In this document: positions 62,942-64,000 of the stretch, in pieces | Layout: the number at the start of each line of letters is the position of its first letter | How positions within the stretch are numbered: position 1 is the first letter of the stretch | Source of the DNA: Psychrobacter cibarius | GTDB taxonomy: Bacteria > Pseudomonadota > Gammaproteobacteria > Pseudomonadales > Moraxellaceae | Direction: 5' to 3' | Assembly: GCF_016107535.1 (NCBI RefSeq) | Contig: NZ_JABASQ010000015.1 | Span: 1-64,000, forward strand | Length of the DNA stretch: 64,000 nucleotides | The notes under the pieces: model-generated | What the model saw: only the letters and a program-made list of their open reading frames with translations | Databases searched by the model: none | What the model was told of the DNA's origin: nothing | Made by a program: the position numbers and the translations under genes

Positions 62942-64000
62942 ATGAAAACCCCTGCTAACGATAATGACCATAAAACATCAACTGCCGCGTCACCTGCCGT
63001 TTGGTTAGCTGAAGGTCAGTCAAGCCAGCGTGATATGTTAGCCAGCCTGCAAACCCTAAAAAATCACGCTGATACTTCGTTCAACATTATCGCTTCACAC
63101 CGCCACAATAGACCTGAGATTTTTGAATTTGCTGACAGCGTTTACCGCGAGCCTTCTACTAGCACCGCAGATAACGATGAGCAAACAGTGCTCGAATCTG
63201 TTGAGCCATTGATGCCGCGTTGGCAGTTTGTGTTAGAACAAGCGCAGAAAAACAACGTAAAATTGTTGCTCACTGGGCGCAATGGTATTGATTACGAAGC
63301 CCACCGTGAGGCTTTTGTCGCAGCGGGTATTCGTTTATTGACGGGTGCAGCGAGTGTGGCAGCGTTAGAAGTGATAGATGATAAGTTTGCCTTTATGCAG
63401 CAATGTCATGAGCATGATATTCCCGTTGCCGAGGCGTGGCGCTTTGATAATGTCGCAGAGCTTGAAGCATTACTTGCTACATACGGTCACCAACCATTAT
63501 GCGTCAAACCGGTTACGGGTATTTTCGCTCAAGGGTTTTGGCGACTGAGCAAAGTTAAAGAGATGGGCAAAGAAGTAGATGAGCAATATGATAGCTTTGA
63601 GCATTTATACTTTACCGAAGAGAAAAAAATAAATACGGCGCAATTTATTAATGCCTATGCAAACAGTGTCATGGTGCAGGAACGCCCAATTCCCATGCTG
63701 CTAATGCCTTACTTGTCAGGGCAAGAGTACTCTATCGATGTCGTCTGTGAATATGGCGAAGTGCTGGCTGCTGTCACCCGTTATAAAACGGGGAAAATTC
63801 AGCATATCGGCTACGAGCAAGCGGTCATGGATGTCGTCATTCCACTCATAAAAGCCTTTGGCTGCGATGGCATCGTCAGTGTCCAAACCAAAGCCGATGA
63901 TGACGGTCAGCACCGTGTGCTTGAGATTAATAGTCGCCCTTCTGGTGGCATTGATTACACCACCCATAGCGGTGTGGATTTAACCCAAGTTGGATTTGCC
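62942..64000 (+). CDS. ATP-grasp protein of the Ter cluster (3' end outside window)
   Basis: The frame is open from ATG 62942 to the window end, 353 codons. GAGAGAATT precedes the ATG. The N-terminal part (about residues 15-115) is a pre-ATP-grasp domain. ATP-grasp motifs follow: ALEVIDDKFAFMQQCHEHDIPVAEAW, PLCVKPVTGIFAQGFW, LLMPYLSGQEYSIDVVCEYG and VLEINSRPSGG with its metal-binding Glu and Asn. ATP-grasp enzymes ligate carboxylates to amines or thiols; in Ter loci one is predicted to make a small stress metabolite, but its product is not known. The next genes of the cluster lie beyond the window. Confidence 0.87.
   Translation, partial: MKTPANDNDHKTSTAASPAVWLAEGQSSQRDMLASLQTLKNHADTSFNIIASHRHNRPEIFEFADSVYREPSTSTADNDEQTVLESVEPLMPRWQFVLEQAQKNNVKLLLTGRNGIDYEAHREAFVAAGIRLLTGAASVAALEVIDDKFAFMQQCHEHDIPVAEAWRFDNVAELEALLATYGHQPLCVKPVTGIFAQGFWRLSKVKEMGKEVDEQYDSFEHLYFTEEKKINTAQFINAYANSVMVQERPIPMLLMPYLSGQEYSIDVVCEYGEVLAAVTRYKTGKIQHIGYEQAVMDVVIPLIKAFGCDGIVSVQTKADDDGQHRVLEINSRPSGGIDYTTHSGVDLTQVGFA

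Overview
The window reads as chromosome of a Moraxellaceae gammaproteobacterium, most likely a Psychrobacter. This is inferred from remembered protein similarity and gene content: a single LolF-type permease paired with LolD, cbb3 oxidase genes, a tandem glycine riboswitch before gcvT, TerD paralogues, and moderately A/T-rich DNA with many rho-independent hairpins. No rRNA, tRNA, CRISPR array, prophage or replication origin was seen.

Layout. 1-1.9 kb is an accessory scar: the 3' end of an IS5-like transposase, a DUF4209-type gene cut by it, and a shortened DIP1984-like gene. 2-6 kb carries rtcA, a membrane-anchored FMN/Fe-S glutamate-synthase-like protein and a phosphodiester-glycosidase-like lipoprotein. 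6-11.6 kb is mostly on the minus strand: flavohaemoprotein, a VWA (CoxE)/MoxR ATPase pair, an unknown membrane protein and a YcgL protein. 11.8-18 kb is the glycine cleavage locus (riboswitch, gcvT, gcvH, a nitroreductase, gcvP). 18-23 kb holds a lipase-like hydrolase, rnd, recR, ybaB and metZ. 23.5-31 kb has a phospholipase-D-like lipoprotein, an MFS transporter, dusA, a CPBP protease, an alpha/beta hydrolase and sppA. 31-38 kb has comEC, a DUF2062 gene and lolF-lolD. 38-47 kb contains a hypothetical gene, an SCP2 protein, ccoNOQP, ccoG and fixH/ccoH. 47-56 kb has ttcA, queC, a small periplasmic protein, a Bcp-type peroxiredoxin, a lipoamide-dehydrogenase-like flavoprotein, an MscS channel and rlmKL. 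56.5-64 kb is a Ter stress-response cluster (three TerD paralogues, a DUF475 membrane protein, an AIM24-like protein, a two-domain TerA-like protein and an ATP-grasp enzyme) that runs off the right edge.

How genes work together. The gcv genes form a glycine-responsive catabolic unit. ccoNOQP, ccoG and ccoH make and assemble a high-affinity terminal oxidase. lolF-lolD release outer-membrane lipoproteins. The Ter proteins probably act together at the membrane in metal or chemical stress and share acidic, probably Ca-binding motifs.

Mobile DNA. The terminus left by the IS at base 85 (GGGACACGCCCT) recurs at both ends of short non-coding elements of about 165 bp near 21.5, 35.6 and 46.2 kb and of a 63-bp remnant near 23.4 kb. 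This suggests a family of miniature elements mobilised by that IS. A second, unrelated miniature inverted-repeat element lies at 23.1-23.2 kb. I found no clearly new biological system. The best leads are the miniature-element family, the Ter cluster, the long linker in the glycine riboswitch and the ComEC homologue without a recognisable metallo-beta-lactamase motif.
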